64,000 nucleotides of DNA, from NCBI RefSeq assembly GCF_003351345.1, contig NZ_QQTO01000019.1, positions 682,001 through 746,000 on the forward strand, given 5' to 3'. Under the pieces are notes generated by a model that saw nothing but the letters and a program-made list of their open reading frames with translations, did not search any database and was not told the origin of the DNA. Position numbers and translations under genes: made by a program. This document shows, one piece after another, positions 28,018-37,257 of the stretch (its first letter is position 1; every line of letters begins with the position of its first letter). Origin of the DNA: Allobosea caraganae. GTDB lineage: Bacteria > Pseudomonadota > Alphaproteobacteria > Rhizobiales > Beijerinckiaceae.

Positions 28018-28727
28018 CGCTGCTCTACGGGCTCGCCACGCTCATCCTGCTCTGGTGGCTCTCGAAATTCTTCGTCGGGGCCAATCCGCAGGTCATGGCG
28101 AAGGCGCTGAAGACGATCGGCGGCGTCGTCTCGCTCGGCGTCGCCGGGCTGCTGATGCTGCGCGGGCGGCTCGACATGGCGATCTTCGTCGGCGGGCTCG
28201 GCGCCTGGCTGCTCGGCTGGAGCGCCTATGGGCCGGGCGGCATCCGCTTTCCCTGGGGCGGGGACAAGGAGACGCCGGGCGCGCGCTCGAAGGTCTCCTC
28301 TGTGCTGCTCGACATGGAGCTCGACCATGACAGCGGCGGCATGACCGGCCGGGTCAAGGCAGGCAGCTTCGCGGGGCGGGGGCTCGACGATCTCGGCCTG
28401 CCGGAGATCGGCAGGCTGATGGGCGAGTGCCTGGCGCAGGACCCGGACGGGGCGCGGCTGCTAGAGGCTTATCTCGACCGCCGGACGCCCGGCTGGCGTG
28501 AACACGCTGATCGTGACCGCGACGCGGGGCAGGGCCGCGCGCCGGGCGCGGGCGCGATGTCGCAACAGGAGGCCTACGAGATCCTGGGGCTTCAGCCGGG
28601 GGCGAACCAGGAGGCGGTCCGCGAGGCGCATCGCGCCCTGATGAAGCGGATCCATCCCGATGCCGGCGGCACCAGCGGACTTGCCGCCCGCGTCAACCAA
28701 GCCAAGGATACTCTGTTGAAGCAGTGA
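28014..28727 (+). CDS. Membrane-anchored DnaJ-domain protein
   Basis: 237 aa protein with two or three hydrophobic segments at the N-terminus (about 1-20, 30-45, 52-72), a linker of about 100 residues and a C-terminal J-domain: AYEILGLQPGANQEAVREAH and MKRIHPDAGG, with the HPD motif that stimulates Hsp70 ATPase. C-terminal J-domain plus N-terminal anchor is the layout of Pam18/TIM14-like and DjlA-like co-chaperones. GTG start with GGAGGG upstream, overlapping the VWA stop. It probably recruits DnaK to the inner membrane. Confidence 0.8.
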   Translation: MTLLYGLATLILLWWLSKFFVGANPQVMAKALKTIGGVVSLGVAGLLMLRGRLDMAIFVGGLGAWLLGWSAYGPGGIRFPWGGDKETPGARSKVSSVLLDMELDHDSGGMTGRVKAGSFAGRGLDDLGLPEIGRLMGECLAQDPDGARLLEAYLDRRTPGWREHADRDRDAGQGRAPGAGAMSQQEAYEILGLQPGANQEAVREAHRALMKRIHPDAGGTSGLAARVNQAKDTLLKQ

Positions 28728-28785
28728 TTTCGGCTGGAACAGGCTGTCGGACTGAAGCGTCATGGCTGGAACCTTTCCCGTCCGG

Positions 28786-30474
28786 TCAGCCGCGGGTGGC
28801 GAAGCAGGCGAAGCCGTCGCGCTTGAGCTTGGCGCAGGCGTTCTGGGCGTCCTTCGGATCCTCGAAGCCGGTGAAGCGGGCGCGGAACAGGGTGGCGCCG
28901 CCCTTCTCGACCTTCTCGGTGAAGGCCGAGGCGTCGGCGAGCTGGCTGGAGGCCTTGGCGCGAGCCCGGCTCAGGATGTCCTTGGCCTTGGCCTCGTCGT
29001 CGGTGGCGCCGAGCTGGATGATCCACTTGCCGGCGGTCGCGACGACCGGTTCCGGCTTGGCATGGACGATGGCGGGGGCGGCCACCGGGTGGCGCAGCTC
29101 GATCTTGGCCTCCTGCTTCGGCTCGGCCTTCGCCGTTTCGAGCCTGGCCTGCTCGATCTTGGCGACGACCTTGCCCTCCGGCATCCGGGCGATCGCCGTC
29201 TCTTCAGGCTCCGCGACCTTGGCGATCGAGGAGGTGATGTCGACATTCGCCGGCGGGCGCAGGACCTTGGCATCGGACGGTTGGGCGCCGACCGACCAGC
29301 GCATGGCGGAGGGCGTCGTCGTCGCGGTGACCGGGCGCACGCCGGAGAGCTGGATCGGCTGGGCGTTGACGCTGAGCGGGCGCGGCGGCGCGATCGGCGT
29401 GGTGGTCGGGGCATAGGCGCGGGCGGCTGCGGGCAAGGCCGGCTGCTCACGCTCGATCTGCGGGCGTGGGGCCGGCAGCGGCGCGGGCTCGCTCACGGCG
29501 GCGATCTGCTGGCGCGGGCGCTCTTGGCGTTCCTGGCGCTCCGTACGGTCCTGACGCTCTTCGGCGGCTTCCGCGACCATCGGGGCGGTGCGGCCGCCGG
29601 CCGAGGCGCGCGGCAGGTTCTCGGCGACGAGGTCGGCCATGATGTTGTCGCGCGAGGCGCCGGAGCGGCCGCCGAGCACGACGGAGACGATCTGGCGGCC
29701 TTCCGACCTGGCCGACGTCAGCAGGTTGAAGCCCGAGGCGCGGGTGTAGCCGGTCTTGATGCCGTCGACGCCCTCGACGCGGCCGAGCAGGCGGTTATGT
29801 CCGCGGATCGTGCGCTCGCCATACTGGAACGAGCGGGTCTGGAAATAGGCGAAGTATTTCGGGAAGCGCTCCTGGATCGCGCGGCCGAGCGTGACGAGGT
29901 CGCGCGCCGTCGTCAGGTTCGGCGGCGAATGCGGCAGGCCGTGCGGGTTGTAGAAGCGCGACGAGCTCATGCCGAGCGAGCGGGCCTTGCGCGTCATCAT
30001 CTCGGCGAAGGCATCCTCGGAACCGGCGATGTTCTCGGCGACCACGACGGAGACGTCGTTGGCCGAGAGCGTGACCATGCTCTTGATCGCGTCCTCGACC
30101 TCGATGGTCGAGCCGGCGCGCAAACCGAGCTTCGTCGGCGGCTGGGAAGCCGCGTAGGCCGAGACCTTCAGCTCGGAATCGAGGTTGAAGCGGCCGCGCT
30201 CGATCTGCTCGAACAGCAGGTAGAGCGTCATGACCTTGGTCAGGGAGGCGGGGATGCGCGGCGCATCCTCGTTGACCGCGTGCAGGGTGCGCCCGCTCTT
30301 CACGTCGACGAGCATCGCCGCGTAGGGCGGGGTATAGCCGCCACTGACATGGCGCCGCTTCTTGCGGGCCTCAGCGGGTGAAGCCGCAATGCTCAGCGCG
30401 AGCACGACAACACCGATCAGTCCGACGACCGCGCGAAGACGCACGCGTCGGGAACCAACGCTACCAAAACTCAT
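28786..30474 (-). CDS. D-alanyl-D-alanine carboxypeptidase with SPOR domain
   Basis: Periplasmic penicillin-binding protein that trims the terminal D-Ala of peptidoglycan stem peptides. From the ATG at 30474 it has 562 aa: a signal anchor (about 14-35), the DacA-type domain with SxxK (Ser77, SLTK), SAN (137-139) and KTG (240-242), a long Pro/Ala/Arg/Glu-rich linker (about 310-485) and a C-terminal SPOR domain that should bind denuded glycan at the septum. The SPOR fusion is characteristic of alphaproteobacterial DacA-like enzymes. It converges on the DnaJ gene. Confidence 0.9.
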   Translation of the reverse strand: MSFGSVGSRRVRLRAVVGLIGVVVLALSIAASPAEARKKRRHVSGGYTPPYAAMLVDVKSGRTLHAVNEDAPRIPASLTKVMTLYLLFEQIERGRFNLDSELKVSAYAASQPPTKLGLRAGSTIEVEDAIKSMVTLSANDVSVVVAENIAGSEDAFAEMMTRKARSLGMSSSRFYNPHGLPHSPPNLTTARDLVTLGRAIQERFPKYFAYFQTRSFQYGERTIRGHNRLLGRVEGVDGIKTGYTRASGFNLLTSARSEGRQIVSVVLGGRSGASRDNIMADLVAENLPRASAGGRTAPMVAEAAEERQDRTERQERQERPRQQIAAVSEPAPLPAPRPQIEREQPALPAAARAYAPTTTPIAPPRPLSVNAQPIQLSGVRPVTATTTPSAMRWSVGAQPSDAKVLRPPANVDITSSIAKVAEPEETAIARMPEGKVVAKIEQARLETAKAEPKQEAKIELRHPVAAPAIVHAKPEPVVATAGKWIIQLGATDDEAKAKDILSRARAKASSQLADASAFTEKVEKGGATLFRARFTGFEDPKDAQNACAKLKRDGFACFATRG

Positions 30475-30652
30475 GCAAAAACCCGCCTCAACCCAACTCT
30501 TGTCCCCGGTCGCTTGCCCGTGGCTTGCCAGTGCTGGCGAGCGTTGCGCGAACGACACAGTGAGGGAGGTTAGGAGGACTGAGTTACGGAGCCGTTAAAA
30601 GGCTAATGGTTGCGATCGGAACGATCTGCGTTTGATGCATTGCAGCGCTCTC

Positions 30653-30680
30653 TTGACATTCATGTTGCGGTGCACAATAT
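30653..30680 (+). promoter_or_regulatory. Promoter of the phasin gene
   Basis: TTGACA (30653-30658) and CAATAT (30675-30680) with 16 nt between them are a good housekeeping sigma-70-type pair, 110 nt upstream of the phasin start. The long leader holds a GGAGG at about 30755 and a second site AAGGGG close to the ATG. A TGCATTGCAG word just upstream could be a regulator site; that is speculation. Confidence 0.5.
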
Positions 30681-30789
30681 GGCGGAAGTGCCCCGGTGAT
30701 GACGTCTTCATCTGACCTTGGGCCGTGAACCTGGGCCCGAAGGGCCCTTCCACCAGGAGGCAGCGCCCAGGCGTTGTAAGGGGTACCCC

Positions 30790-31134
30790 ATGATCCAGCA
30801 GTTCGAGACCATCCAGAAGGCTTCCAAAGAGAACGTCGATGCGGCCCTGAAGGCTTTCGGCGCCACCTCGAAGAGCGTGCAGACCATCGCCGTCGAGACC
30901 ACCGACTATGCCAAGAAGTCCTTCGAGGCCGGCACCGCGACGCTCGAGAAGCTCGCCGGCGTCAAGACCCTCGACAAGGCCATCGAGATCCAGGCCGACT
31001 TCATCAAGACCTCGTTCGAGTCGGCCGTCGCCCAGATGACCAAGCTCGGCGAACTTTACACCGCCCTCGCCAAGGACGCCTACAAGCCGTTCGAAGGCGT
31101 CGTCGCCAAGGCCGGCCTTCCGGTCGCCAAGTAA
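30790..31134 (+). CDS. Phasin family protein
   Basis: 114 aa all-helical amphipathic protein without cysteines, rich in Ala, Lys, Glu and Thr; KASKENVDAALKAFGATSKS and TTDYAKKSFEAGTATLEKLA are typical of the phasin_2 family. Phasins coat polyhydroxyalkanoate granules. No PHA synthase is in the window. It has its own promoter and a strong terminator, so it is a single-gene unit that may be highly expressed. Confidence 0.85.
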   Translation: MIQQFETIQKASKENVDAALKAFGATSKSVQTIAVETTDYAKKSFEAGTATLEKLAGVKTLDKAIEIQADFIKTSFESAVAQMTKLGELYTALAKDAYKPFEGVVAKAGLPVAK

Positions 31135-31210
31135 TTTGCATCAAGTGATTTGATCACCTGATGCCGGGTTGCCCGCGGGCGGCCCAGTGCGTAACAGGTT
31201 GATTTCAGGA

Positions 31211-31240
31211 AGCCCGGCCCTCAGGCCGGGCTTTTTCTTT
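31211..31240 (+). terminator. Rho-independent terminator after phasin
   Basis: AGCCCGGCC-CTCA-GGCCGGGCT followed by TTTTCTTT: a perfect 9-bp GC-rich stem, 4-nt loop and U-rich tail, 76 nt after the phasin stop. Confidence 0.9.
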
Positions 31241-31471
31241 GCCCGGCCGAACCCTCTCGGCCCCAGGCATTCCTCTTGCACGCCACCTTCGTGCCCCATC
31301 TGCGTGGAACGGACTGGCGGAGTGGGGCTGAGGCCTGTAAATTCGTTGGCGACGCATTATCTGCGGTGAAGCGTCAGGATTCATACCGTGAAGACATCAG
31401 CAGCGACGAGGGGCGGGGCGGGGACCGGGCAGTGCGAAGGCGCCGCCGGGCCTCGGCATGCGCCCACGGCG

Positions 31472-31816
31472 ATGGCCGACAAGCCCAGGCGCCCCGGCCC
31501 CCCCGCCGATGGCGGCGGCCGCGACGGCACGGGCACCGCGGTCCTGACGCGCACGCGGACCCGCAAGCCCAACCTCTACCGCGTGCTTCTCCTGAACGAC
31601 GACTACACGCCGATGGAATTCGTCGTGCATGTGCTCGAGCGGTTCTTCAACAAGGACCGGGCCGAGGCGACCCAGATCATGATGCACGTGCATCAGAACG
31701 GCGTCGGCGAGTGCGGCATTTTTACCTATGAGGTCGCGGAGACCAAGGTCACCTTGGTGATGGACCTCGCCCGCAAGCACATGCATCCTCTGCAATGCGT
31801 GATGGAGAAGAAGTAA
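31472..31816 (+). CDS. clpS: ATP-dependent Clp protease adaptor ClpS
   Basis: Adaptor that binds N-degron substrates and delivers them to ClpAP. The folded domain has the conserved [19 protein letters not shown] and ends with [15 protein letters not shown]; the ND-Y-TPM stretch and His of the N-end pocket are intact. The ATG at 31472 gives 114 aa, normal for alphaproteobacteria. A GTG at 31388 with AGGA 8 nt upstream would add 28 low-complexity residues and cannot be excluded. clpA follows 45 bp downstream. Confidence 0.9.
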   Translation: MADKPRRPGPPADGGGRDGTGTAVLTRTRTRKPNLYRVLLLNDDYTPMEFVVHVLERFFNKDRAEATQIMMHVHQNGVGECGIFTYEVAETKVTLVMDLARKHMHPLQCVMEKK

Positions 31817-31861
31817 TCTTGGATTCGGTCACCCTTCCGGACACGAAATAGGAGCGCATCA

Positions 31862-34387
31862 GTGCCGAGTTTCTCGCGCAGTCTCGAACAGGCGCTTCAC
31901 CGGGCCTTGGCGCTCGCCAATGAACGCCACCACGAATACGCCACGCTGGAGCATCTGCTGCTCGCCCTGGTCGACGACCAGGACGCGGCCGCGGTCATGC
32001 GCGCCTGCAGCGTCGATCTGGATACGCTCCGCCGCAATCTCGTCGATTATATCGACGCGGAGCTGACCAACCTCGTCACGGATGGCCGCGACGATTCGAA
32101 GCCGACCGCCGGCTTTCAGCGCGTGATCCAGCGCGCCGTCATCCACGTCCAGTCCTCCGGCCGCGAAGAGGTCACCGGCGCCAACGTGCTCGTCGCGATG
32201 TTCGCCGAGCGCGAGAGCCACGCCGCCTACTTCCTGCAGGAGCAGGACATGACCCGCTACGACGCGGTCAACTACATCAGCCACGGCATCGCCAAGCGCC
32301 CCGGCGCCAGCGAGAGCCGGCCGGTGCGCGGCTCCGAGGAGGAGCCCGAGCAGCAGCAGCGCGACTCGCGCGCCGACCAGGGCAATGACGACAAGGACAA
32401 GAAGAAGAAGGAGAGCGCGCTCGACGCCTATTGCGTCAACCTCAACCGCAAGGCGCGCGACGGGCGCATCGATCCGCTCATCGGCCGCGAGGCCGAGGTG
32501 CAGCGCACGATCCAGATCCTGTGCCGCCGGCAGAAGAACAATCCGCTGCTGGTCGGCGACCCCGGTGTCGGCAAGACCGCCATCGCCGAGGGCCTGGCGC
32601 TGAAGATCATCCGCGGCGAGGTGCCGGAGGTGCTGGAGGACGCGACCGTGTTCTCGCTGGACATGGGCACGCTGCTCGCCGGCACGCGCTATCGCGGCGA
32701 TTTCGAAGAGCGCCTCAAGCAGGTGATGAAGGAGATCGAGGCCCACCCGAAGGCGATCATGTTCATCGACGAGATCCATACGGTGATCGGCGCCGGCGCG
32801 ACCTCGGGCGGGGCGATGGACGCCTCCAACCTGCTCAAGCCGGCTCTGGCCTCGGGCAGCCTGCGCTGCATCGGCTCGACCACCTACAAGGAATACCGCC
32901 AGTATTTCGAGAAGGACCGGGCGCTAGTGCGCCGCTTCCAGAAGATCGACGTCAACGAGCCGTCGATTCCGGACACGATCGAGATCCTCAAGGGGCTGAA
33001 GCCCTATTTCGAGGAGTTCCACAAGCTGCGCTACACCAACGACGCCATCAAGGCGGCGGTGGAGCTCTCGGCCCGCTACATCCATGACCGCAAGCTGCCG
33101 GACAAGGCGATCGACGTGATCGACGAGACCGGCGCCTCGCAGATGCTGGTCACCGAGAACAAGCGCAAGAAGGTCATCGGCGTGAAGGAGATCGAGGCCG
33201 CGATCGCGACGATGGCGCGCATCCCGGCCAAGACCGTCTCCAAGGACGATGCCGAGGTGCTGCGCCACCTCGAGGACACGCTGAAGCGCACCGTCTACGG
33301 CCAGGAGAAGGCGATCGAGGCCCTGTCCTCGTCGATCAAGCTGGCGCGCGCCGGCCTGCGCGACGGCGAGAAGCCGATCGGCTGCTATCTCTTCGCGGGC
33401 CCGACCGGCGTCGGCAAGACCGAGGTGGCGCGCCAGCTGGCGTCGTCGCTGGGCGTCGAGCTGATCCGCTTCGACATGTCCGAGTACATGGAGCGCCACA
33501 CCGTCTCGCGGCTGATCGGCGCGCCTCCCGGCTATGTCGGCTTCGACCAGGGCGGGCTGCTGACCGACCAGGTCGACCAGCACCCGCACTCGGTGCTGCT
33601 GCTCGACGAGATCGAGAAGGCCCATCCCGACCTGTTCAACATCCTGTTGCAGGTGATGGACCACGGCAAGCTGACCGACAATAACGGCAAGCAGGTCGAT
33701 TTCAGGAACGTCATCCTGATCATGACCACCAATGCCGGCGCCGCCGACATGGCGCGGGCCGCCTATGGCTTCACCCGCTCGAAGCGCGAGGGCGACGACA
33801 CCGAGGCGGTCAACCGGCTGTTCGCGCCAGAATTCCGCAACCGGCTCGATTCCGTCATCTCCTTCGGCCATCTGCCGAAGACGGTGGTGGCGCGCGTCGT
33901 CGACAAGTTCGTGCTCCAGCTCGAAGCCCAGCTCGCCGACCGCAACGTCACGATCGAGCTCTCGGACGAGGCGCGCGAGTGGCTGGTCGAGAACGGCTAT
34001 GACGAGGCCATGGGCGCCCGCCCGATGGCCCGCCTGATCCAGCAGACGATCAAGACGCCGCTCGCGGACGAGGTGCTGTTCGGCCGGCTCAAGGGCGGCG
34101 GCGCGGTCAAGGTCGTGGTGGTGCAGTCGGAGACCGGCATCAAGGTGCTCGGGCTCGAATTCCCGGAAGGGCCGGTCAAGCCGCGCCCGGAGAAGGATGT
34201 CGAGGCCGCCGCCGCGAAGCGGCCCAAGCCGCGCGCCAAGGCCACCAGTGCCACGGTCAAACCCTCCGGCCTGCGCCGCCTGCCCAAGGCTGGCGCCGGG
34301 GACGGCAAGGGTGGTAGTCCGGCCGAGCCGCCCAAGGCGCCGCGCAGCGTCCGGACGGTGCCCAAGGTTCCGCTGACGAAGGCCTGA
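31862..34387 (+). CDS. clpA: ATP-dependent Clp protease ATP-binding subunit ClpA
   Basis: AAA+ unfoldase that feeds substrates into ClpP. Order: Clp N-domain (about 1-145), charged linker (about 150-185), first AAA module with Walker A GDPGVGKT, second with GPTGVGKT and Walker [11 protein letters not shown]. At 841 aa it is about 80 residues longer than E. coli ClpA; the extra part is a Lys/Pro/Ala-rich tail after about residue 765. The start is GTG, shortly after clpS, so the two are probably co-expressed. Confidence 0.95.
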   Translation: MPSFSRSLEQALHRALALANERHHEYATLEHLLLALVDDQDAAAVMRACSVDLDTLRRNLVDYIDAELTNLVTDGRDDSKPTAGFQRVIQRAVIHVQSSGREEVTGANVLVAMFAERESHAAYFLQEQDMTRYDAVNYISHGIAKRPGASESRPVRGSEEEPEQQQRDSRADQGNDDKDKKKKESALDAYCVNLNRKARDGRIDPLIGREAEVQRTIQILCRRQKNNPLLVGDPGVGKTAIAEGLALKIIRGEVPEVLEDATVFSLDMGTLLAGTRYRGDFEERLKQVMKEIEAHPKAIMFIDEIHTVIGAGATSGGAMDASNLLKPALASGSLRCIGSTTYKEYRQYFEKDRALVRRFQKIDVNEPSIPDTIEILKGLKPYFEEFHKLRYTNDAIKAAVELSARYIHDRKLPDKAIDVIDETGASQMLVTENKRKKVIGVKEIEAAIATMARIPAKTVSKDDAEVLRHLEDTLKRTVYGQEKAIEALSSSIKLARAGLRDGEKPIGCYLFAGPTGVGKTEVARQLASSLGVELIRFDMSEYMERHTVSRLIGAPPGYVGFDQGGLLTDQVDQHPHSVLLLDEIEKAHPDLFNILLQVMDHGKLTDNNGKQVDFRNVILIMTTNAGAADMARAAYGFTRSKREGDDTEAVNRLFAPEFRNRLDSVISFGHLPKTVVARVVDKFVLQLEAQLADRNVTIELSDEAREWLVENGYDEAMGARPMARLIQQTIKTPLADEVLFGRLKGGGAVKVVVVQSETGIKVLGLEFPEGPVKPRPEKDVEAAAAKRPKPRAKATSATVKPSGLRRLPKAGAGDGKGGSPAEPPKAPRSVRTVPKVPLTKA

Positions 34388-34391
34388 GCCC

Positions 34392-34670
34392 GTGTTCTTT
34401 CGACGCAAGTCTTCCTCCGCCGCCGCTCTCCAGAGCGGCGGCGAAACCATGACGAGGCCCGCCAAGGAGAAGCTCTCCTGGCTGGAGAAGCGCGACCGCC
34501 GGCGCCGCCGGCGCAAGCTGTTCGAGGAGATCCTCGGCTGGATCCTCGTCCCGGCCTTCGTCTACATGATCTATCTCGGCGTGAAGTCGGTCGGCGGCAT
34601 CCCGAAGGAACTGGTCGATTTCGGTAACGAGCTGATCGGATTGGTGATGAAGGGCGGCGCTAGCCGCTGA
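34392..34670 (+). CDS. Small single-span membrane protein, hypothetical
   Basis: 92 aa protein starting with GTG 2 nt after the clpA stop. The first 45 residues are very basic (RDRRRRRRKL), followed by one membrane helix (about 48-66) and a short tail. The basic side would remain in the cytoplasm. ATG 34449 is an alternative start inside the basic part. No family recognised; the tight spacing suggests co-translation with clpA. Confidence 0.6.
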   Translation: MFFRRKSSSAAALQSGGETMTRPAKEKLSWLEKRDRRRRRRKLFEEILGWILVPAFVYMIYLGVKSVGGIPKELVDFGNELIGLVMKGGASR

Positions 34671-34729
34671 GAGACCGCTGGTGAATTCGACTGGGTGAGG
34701 CCGTCTGACATGGCTGGCTGCGCTTCCGG

Positions 34730-34819
34730 TGCTCACGGACTGATGTCCGCTTCGCTCCGGTTCTCGACAACCACGCCAACCGACTTACGCCACCGAATTC
34801 CCAAACGGTCTCTGAGAGC
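34730..34819. repeat. Intergenic repeat, family G, copy 2
   Basis: CTTCCGGTGCTCACGGAC, GTCCGC, CGCTCCGG, TTCTCGACAACCACGCCA and AAACGGTCTCT occur in the same order and spacing as at 4313-4412. It lies between the clpA-linked small gene and the TetR gene. Confidence 0.65.
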
Positions 34820-34871
34820 CCGATTGGCGAGATGGCAACTGCACGCCCCACGTTGAATCTGCGTTGACGAT

Positions 34872-34889
34872 CTACCTACTAGTTGGTAG
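34872..34889. promoter_or_regulatory. TetR operator 1 (autoregulatory)
   Basis: CTACCTACTAGTTGGTAG, an 18-bp near-perfect palindrome centred on ACTAGT, 9 nt before the TetR start codon. A closely related site occurs before the next gene at 35519. Confidence 0.65.
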
Positions 34890-34898
34890 TATACGGCA

Positions 34899-35477
34899 AT
34901 GAGTAATTTGTCTACCAAGGCCGACGACATCCTTCGCTGCGCGCGCTCCCTGATCGTCGCTGGCGGCTACAATAGCTTCAGCTATGCCGATATTTCCAAG
35001 GTTGTCGGCATTCGCAATGCGAGCATTCACCATCACTTCCCGAGCAAATCAGATCTGGTCCGCGCGCTTATCGAGCAGTATCGGGCGGAGGCTGAAGCTG
35101 GGATCGCGGAACTGGAGCGAAATGTCTCCGATCCGCTGGAGCAACTCCGTGCCTATGTCGGCTTTTGGGAGGCTTGCATCAGGGACGCAACCGCCCCGTT
35201 TTGTGTCTGCGCTTTGCTCGCGGGCGAGATTCCGGTTCTTCCCGAAGCGGTCGTGCTCGAAGTGCGGGCGCATTTCCGGATGCTCTCGGACTGGCTCACC
35301 TCCGTCCTGGAGCGTGGCGCAACAACAGGCCGCTTCCGGCTGGCCGGGACAGCCAAGGCCGAAGCTGAAATATTCATGGCCACCGTCCATGGCGCGATGC
35401 TTTCAGCACGCGCTTACGGCGACGCGACGACGTTTGGCGCAATAACCCGTCCTTTGTTGGAGCGCATCGCTGCCTGA
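34899..35477 (+). CDS. TetR-family transcriptional regulator
   Basis: 192 aa repressor. The N-terminal HTH (about 8-55) reads ILRCARSLIVAGGYNSFSYA and NASIHHHFPSKSDLVRALIE, typical of TetR; the C-terminal domain has the WxxCI...CxxCALLAGE pattern of the LmrA/YxaF-like branch. Two cysteines three residues apart (FCVCALL) may sense an electrophile or oxidant, but that is a guess. Matching palindromes before this gene and before the membrane protein at 35617 point to control of both. Confidence 0.87.
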   Translation: MSNLSTKADDILRCARSLIVAGGYNSFSYADISKVVGIRNASIHHHFPSKSDLVRALIEQYRAEAEAGIAELERNVSDPLEQLRAYVGFWEACIRDATAPFCVCALLAGEIPVLPEAVVLEVRAHFRMLSDWLTSVLERGATTGRFRLAGTAKAEAEIFMATVHGAMLSARAYGDATTFGAITRPLLERIAA

Positions 35478-35518
35478 GACCGGAGTTTCTCGGGGGCGGT
35501 AACGCATGACCCCGATGG

Positions 35519-35536
35519 CTACCGACTAGTAGATAG
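35519..35536. promoter_or_regulatory. TetR operator 2
   Basis: CTACCGACTAGTAGATAG shares the outer CTAC/TAG and the centre ACTAGT with the site at 34872. It lies 81 nt before the membrane protein gene and downstream of the TetR stop codon, so that gene probably has its own TetR-controlled promoter. Confidence 0.55.
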
Positions 35537-35616
35537 GATCGGCTGCCCTCAGAGCTTCGGCAGCTCCGGTCTGGTTGCTCGACCCCCGCGTCCCTCTCGA
35601 TGAAAGGCACTCTCTC

Positions 35617-36105
35617 ATGTTCGGAATTTCTCCGCTTGGCTGGATTCATACGCTCGGTAGCCTGCCGGCTATTCCGGTGGCCTTTTACATGTTTGCCAGC
35701 CATGGCCGGATCGTGCCCCGCTCCAGGCTGGGCGCCGTCTACCTTATTTCCATGCTGATCGGCGCCGTGACGGTCTTCCTCGTGGCGCATCAGCCGGTCA
35801 GCTACGTGGTCGGCGCCGTGACGATCCTGTTCCTGCTTGCGGGTTATGGGGTTGAGCGCATTCTGGGCTCAGGGCGCGCAGCCAGATATGTCGAAACCAT
35901 CTGCCTGAGCCTGAGTGCGTTTCTTTTGATGCTGCCGACCGTCACCGAAATTCTGCGCCGTGTTCCGGACGGCCACCCCTTCGTCACCGATTTAAGCTCG
36001 CCGCTGCTCCGCGGTGCGCAGGGGAGCCTGCTGCTCATTCTCGTTGTCGGCTTGGCAGCTCAGATCATCTACCTGGCCAGGCAGGGCAGGACCGCTGCGA
36101 GCTAA
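35617..36105 (+). CDS. Membrane protein controlled by the adjacent TetR, unknown function
   Basis: 162 aa protein with about four to five membrane helices (GWIHTLGSLPAIPVAFYMFA, YLISMLIGAVTVFLVA, VVGAVTILFLLAGYG, ICLSLSAFLLMLPTVTEI, LLLILVVGLAAQIIYLA). The conserved-looking HTLGS and HGR in the first segments could bind a cofactor, but I do not recognise the family with certainty. The spacing to the TetR gene and the shared operator indicate one regulon. Confidence 0.65.
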   Translation: MFGISPLGWIHTLGSLPAIPVAFYMFASHGRIVPRSRLGAVYLISMLIGAVTVFLVAHQPVSYVVGAVTILFLLAGYGVERILGSGRAARYVETICLSLSAFLLMLPTVTEILRRVPDGHPFVTDLSSPLLRGAQGSLLLILVVGLAAQIIYLARQGRTAAS

Positions 36106-36195
36106 TTCTCAGGCGGTTCCTTTCGATCGCTCCTCAAAGTCTGGCCGATAAAGAAGGCCCTGATCTCGCGGGTTTGAGAATTGAACACACCAGTG

Positions 36196-36297
36196 CCGTC
36201 ATCCCGGGCAAGCGTAGCGCAGTCCCGGGATCCATCGTAGAGCGCGCAGCCTTACGATGGATCCCGGAGCTCCGCTTCGCTGCGTCCGGGATGACGG
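36196..36297. repeat. Palindromic repeat, family D
   Basis: Outer arms CCGTCATCCCGGGC / GTCCGGGATGACGG, inner arms GGGATCCATCGTA / TTACGATGGATCCC, and small hairpins within each arm. Total about 100 bp. It occupies the gap between the TetR-controlled gene and azlC; the rest of that gap (36106-36531) shows nothing else. Confidence 0.8.
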
Positions 36298-36531
36298 CGC
36301 GTTTGAGCCGGATGAGACATCCCTGGAACCGCACGCTACAGTCCGGCCAGCCTTTCAGGGTGAGGGCTCGAATTTTCAGTCAGACCGATTTCAACGAGCC
36401 GTTGCAGCCGTTGCAGCCCTGACCGGGCGGCGCCGGCTATCGGTTTCCCACTCGCCAGCGTCTAGAACGAGCTGCCCGCGCTTCGCCGGGCCATCGCCCG
36501 AGTCGAGATCGTCACGCGTGCAGATCCTTCC

Positions 36532-37257
36532 ATGAGCGTATCGCCCGATTGGGGCTGGCGGCGGGTGATGCTCGCCGGCATGCGCGATGCGCTGGCGCTG
36601 CCGGCCTGGATCGTCTGCCTGTCGCTGGTCGGCGTCGGCTCGCTGGCCCGCGATGTCGGCTACCCTGTCGGGGTCGCGGTGCTCTCGACCGTGCTGGTCT
36701 GGGCCGGGCCGTCGCAGGTGCTGTTCTTCGGCTCGATCGCGGCTGGCGCCGCCTGGAGCGCCATCGCCTTCGCGATCGGCTTCGCCTCGCTGCGCTTCCT
36801 GCCGATGACGGTGACGCTGCTGCCGCTGCTGCGCCGTCCCGGGCAAGGGTTTTTTGCCCAGGCGCTGATGGCGCACTACATGGCGGTGACGGTCTGGACG
36901 GAGAGCCTGCGGCGCCTGCCGGCGATCCTACCGCACCAGCGCGTCAGCTACTATCTCGGCTTCGCCAATGCCTGCATCCTGACGAGCTCGCTCGGCACCT
37001 TCGCCGGCTACTACCTCGTCAGCGCGCTGCCGGCGCCGCTTGCGGCGGGACTGCTCTGCCTGACGCCGATCTTCTTCCTGTCGTCGCTGGTCGCCGGCAT
37101 CCGCCATGGCAGCGACGCTGCCGCAGTCGCGCTCGGCTTCTGCCTCGCGCCGCTCTGCGAGCGCTTCATCGGCGGCGGCTTCGACCTGATCATCTCGGGG
37201 GTGCTCGGCGGCAGCCTCGCCTTCGGCGTCCGGCATCTGGCGGCGCGCCGGGCATGA
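36532..37257 (+). CDS. azlC: AzlC-family branched-chain amino acid exporter, large subunit
   Basis: 241 aa inner-membrane protein with about six to seven helices. GMRDALALPAWIVCLSLVG at the start, AGPSQVLFFGS and SLRFLPMTVTLLP are characteristic of AzlC/YgaZ. With AzlD it exports branched-chain amino acids. The stop overlaps the azlD start (ATGA). Confidence 0.87.
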   Translation: MSVSPDWGWRRVMLAGMRDALALPAWIVCLSLVGVGSLARDVGYPVGVAVLSTVLVWAGPSQVLFFGSIAAGAAWSAIAFAIGFASLRFLPMTVTLLPLLRRPGQGFFAQALMAHYMAVTVWTESLRRLPAILPHQRVSYYLGFANACILTSSLGTFAGYYLVSALPAPLAAGLLCLTPIFFLSSLVAGIRHGSDAAAVALGFCLAPLCERFIGGGFDLIISGVLGGSLAFGVRHLAARRA

